DNA from: Bacteroidales bacterium UBA1410
Lineage (GTDB): Bacteria > Bacteroidota > Bacteroidia > Bacteroidales > Dysgonomonadaceae
Reading direction: 5' to 3'
DNA length: 7,334 nucleotides
Assembly: GCA_002305015.1 (NCBI GenBank)
Contig: DBPW01000048.1
Coordinates: 1 to 7,334, forward strand
Each line of letters starts with the position of its first letter. The stretch's first letter is position 1. The notes under the pieces were generated by a model that saw only the letters and a program-made list of their open reading frames with translations, was not told the origin of the DNA and made no database searches. The translations under genes and the position numbers were made by a program. Below, one piece after another: positions 5,951-7,334 of this stretch.

Positions 5951-6292
5951 TTATTGCAGAAAATCCTCACGCGTCGGACTGAAAACATCGATCAATTCTC
6001 CTTCTTCAATACATGTTACGCCATGAAGGACGTCAGGAGCCATGTAAAGCGCATCGCCTGCCGAAACGGTCTTCGTTTCGTCACCGATGGTGAAGACAAA
6101 TTTACCCCTGATAATATAGGTACATTGCGAATGTGGGTGCGTGTGCATACTGCCTTCGGCTTTAGCATCAAAATGCATCTTTACCATCATGATCCGATCG
6201 TCATAACCCAGAATCATGCGCTGCATGCCTTCGCCTGCAGGTTTCCATTTTACCTTGTCTGAAATCAAAAAAGTTTCGCTTTGCATTTTCAT
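5951..6292 (-). CDS. KdgF-like cupin protein
   Basis: This 113-residue protein is a single small cupin barrel. Motif 1 is MHTHPHSQCTYIIRGKF (49-65), with His50, His52, His54 and Gln56 as candidate metal ligands. Motif 2 is AGDALYMAPDVLHGV (78-92), with His90 as the last ligand. The overall pattern closely resembles KdgF, in particular GYDDRIMMVK near residues 29-38 and the C-terminal DVFSPTREDF (102-111). KdgF converts 4,5-unsaturated uronates from pectin or alginate breakdown to the linear ketone form. No lyase or other uronate gene is in the window, so a different small-molecule role is possible. No signal peptide is present. A second ATG lies two codons in, at 6286, and cannot be excluded as the start. 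It starts 63 nt after the DUF368 stop on the same strand with no promoter octamer between, so read-through from that gene is likely. Confidence 0.86.
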   Translation of the reverse strand: MKMQSETFLISDKVKWKPAGEGMQRMILGYDDRIMMVKMHFDAKAEGSMHTHPHSQCTYIIRGKFVFTIGDETKTVSAGDALYMAPDVLHGVTCIEEGELIDVFSPTREDFLQ

Positions 6293-6355
6293 TGTATTTA
6301 TTTTTTGTAATTGATTGGTATACGTTGCATTCTTTATATCATTTTTAAAGCCCGT

Positions 6356-7288
6356 TTAAAAGATTTCTTCTCGGGGATATTTTTCTTCCACTTTGCTGAA
6401 AAGGTACGATATAATGACTCCCACACCAAGAAAAGCGATACACAGAAGGAAGGAACCGAAAAAACTCAGTCCTGAAGCTGCCAACTGTTCGGTATGAAAA
6501 GCCGGGAAAACCACTGTGGGAAATATCGCCAACGATGAACCTGCCACCATACCGAGAATGAAATGATACATTTCGGAATAATACCTTCTGAAAAGGTAGG
6601 CTGCCAGTTTGGCAAACATCAGTACACACACAACCAATCCGATAATCAGCGGGATAATCACGCCGAAATCGAAATCTTTTATCCCGATGGCCATTTTGTC
6701 GTATAACCCGAAATAGATCAGAAAATTGGAGGGACTCATGCCGGGCACCACCACACCTAACCCTATGAGCGCTCCCGAACCCATCCATACCGGAAAACTA
6801 GGCGGAACGGCAGTCAGCTGCTTTTCACCAATCATCATCAGGACGAAAATGAAAAGGGTGGAAACAGCGAAAAGAATGAGGTCTTTTGACGAACGTCCTT
6901 CTTTGCCCGCCGTTTTGTAGAGCGACGGGAACGTGCCGACTACGAATCCCACAAATAAGCAAATGAATTGTGCGGCATATTTGCCGAATGCTTTCTCGAC
7001 GAATATCGAAAAAATGACAATGCCTATGGCCATCCCGATGGCTACGGGGAAAAAAAAGGCGATGTTTTGAAGAAATTTTTTCCGGATATCGGACAAAAAT
7101 TGAATCAACTTATCGTAAATTCCCAGAATTACGGCAAATACGCCTCCCGAGAGGCCGGGTAAAATAAAACCAATTCCAATGACGATTCCCTTTATCAGCC
7201 TGATAAACCAATCGACCATCGCATTGGGTTTAACGGTTGCTGCCTTTGTTGCTTTTGTTTCGTCCGTTTCGTTCGTATACTTATTCAT
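6356..7288 (-). CDS. DUF368 membrane protein, PopT-type undecaprenyl-phosphate translocase family
   Basis: This 310-residue integral membrane protein has a hydrophilic N-terminus (1-26) and about eight to ten hydrophobic segments, including re-entrant-like stretches. The family hallmark is an internal duplication: PGLSGGVFAVILGIYDKLI (44-62) and PGMSPSNFLIYFGLYDKMA (182-200). Each follows a Gly-rich hydrophobic stretch (GIVIGIGFIL and GALIGLGVVV). DUF368 proteins (PopT) and DedA proteins (UptA) have been reported to return undecaprenyl phosphate, the C55 carrier of cell-wall and glycan synthesis, across the inner membrane. Applying that role here is family inference. The length is full for the family and both repeats are intact. 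The ATG at 7288 lies about 24 nt after a promoter element. A later in-frame ATG (residue 24) would still keep every membrane segment. The cupin gene follows on the same strand and may be co-transcribed. Confidence 0.92.
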   Translation of the reverse strand: MNKYTNETDETKATKAATVKPNAMVDWFIRLIKGIVIGIGFILPGLSGGVFAVILGIYDKLIQFLSDIRKKFLQNIAFFFPVAIGMAIGIVIFSIFVEKAFGKYAAQFICLFVGFVVGTFPSLYKTAGKEGRSSKDLILFAVSTLFIFVLMMIGEKQLTAVPPSFPVWMGSGALIGLGVVVPGMSPSNFLIYFGLYDKMAIGIKDFDFGVIIPLIIGLVVCVLMFAKLAAYLFRRYYSEMYHFILGMVAGSSLAIFPTVVFPAFHTEQLAASGLSFFGSFLLCIAFLGVGVIISYLFSKVEEKYPREEIF

Positions 7289-7311
7289 GAATTATTTTTT
7301 ATATACGGCCG

Positions 7312-7319
7312 CAAATTTA
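7312..7319 (-). promoter_or_regulatory. -7 promoter element of the DUF368 gene
   Basis: TAAATTTG on the minus strand (7319-7312) is an exact TAnnTTTG match. Transcription would start near 7306, leaving a short leader of about 18 nt. The -33 half would lie beyond the right edge of the window. Confidence 0.5.
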
Positions 7320-7334
7320 CATGATAATTTTCAA

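Noticed and set aside
6343..6361. Inverted repeat TTTTAAA/TTTAAAA at the DUF368 stop codon as a terminator
   Set aside because: The stem is only A-T pairs around a 5-nt loop, and no real T-run follows on the minus strand. It is too weak to call.
6345..6788. 147-codon frame on the minus strand overlapping the DUF368 gene in another frame
   Set aside because: The DUF368 frame carries the duplicated family motif and full length. The alternative is Arg/Phe-rich with no recognisable pattern.

Overview
The window looks like a chromosomal segment of a Bacteroidota bacterium, most likely order Bacteroidales. The evidence is base composition and codon use of a moderately AT-rich Bacteroidales genome, several matches to the Bacteroidota -7 promoter octamer TAnnTTTG placed just upstream of genes, mostly weak Shine-Dalgarno sequences, and gene families typical of the group (a DUF3256-like secreted protein, a lipoprotein GH29 fucosidase, a short Spy/LTxxQ-like periplasmic protein). 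I infer the order from these features and not from any database match.

Layout, left to right. On the + strand: a 62-residue Ala-rich lipoprotein (75-263) ending in a clear intrinsic terminator; a second promoter; a lipoprotein alpha-L-fucosidase of family GH29 (386-1849); a DUF3256-like secreted protein (1881-2498); a tRNA-Arg with anticodon CCG (2509-2580); and amrS (2621-3655). On the - strand, meeting amrS tail to tail with 3 bp between stop codons: amrA (3659-4231) and amrB (4239-5102), transcribed amrB then amrA. Further right, all on the - strand: a Spy/LTxxQ-like secreted helical protein (5266-5724) with its own promoter and a long terminator hairpin, a KdgF-like cupin (5951-6292), and a DUF368 membrane protein of the PopT undecaprenyl-phosphate translocase family (6356-7288) whose promoter lies at the right edge.

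The most interesting part is the complete AmmeMemoRadiSam set: a radical SAM enzyme (AmrS), an AMMECR1-domain protein (AmrA) and a Memo-family protein (AmrB). These three families co-occur across bacteria and archaea, and AmrA and AmrB have eukaryotic relatives (AMMECR1, MEMO1). To my knowledge the shared reaction and substrate are not established. Here all key Cys, His and acidic motifs are intact, but the genes are split into two convergent transcripts. amrS has no promoter of its own that I can see and lies directly behind the tRNA-Arg, so the two may be co-transcribed.

The rest is a mix of envelope and carbohydrate functions: fucose release at the cell surface or periplasm, a periplasmic helical protein, uronate metabolism by a KdgF-like cupin, and recycling of the C55 lipid carrier. 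I see no transposase, integrase, CRISPR array, phage gene or other mark of a mobile element.
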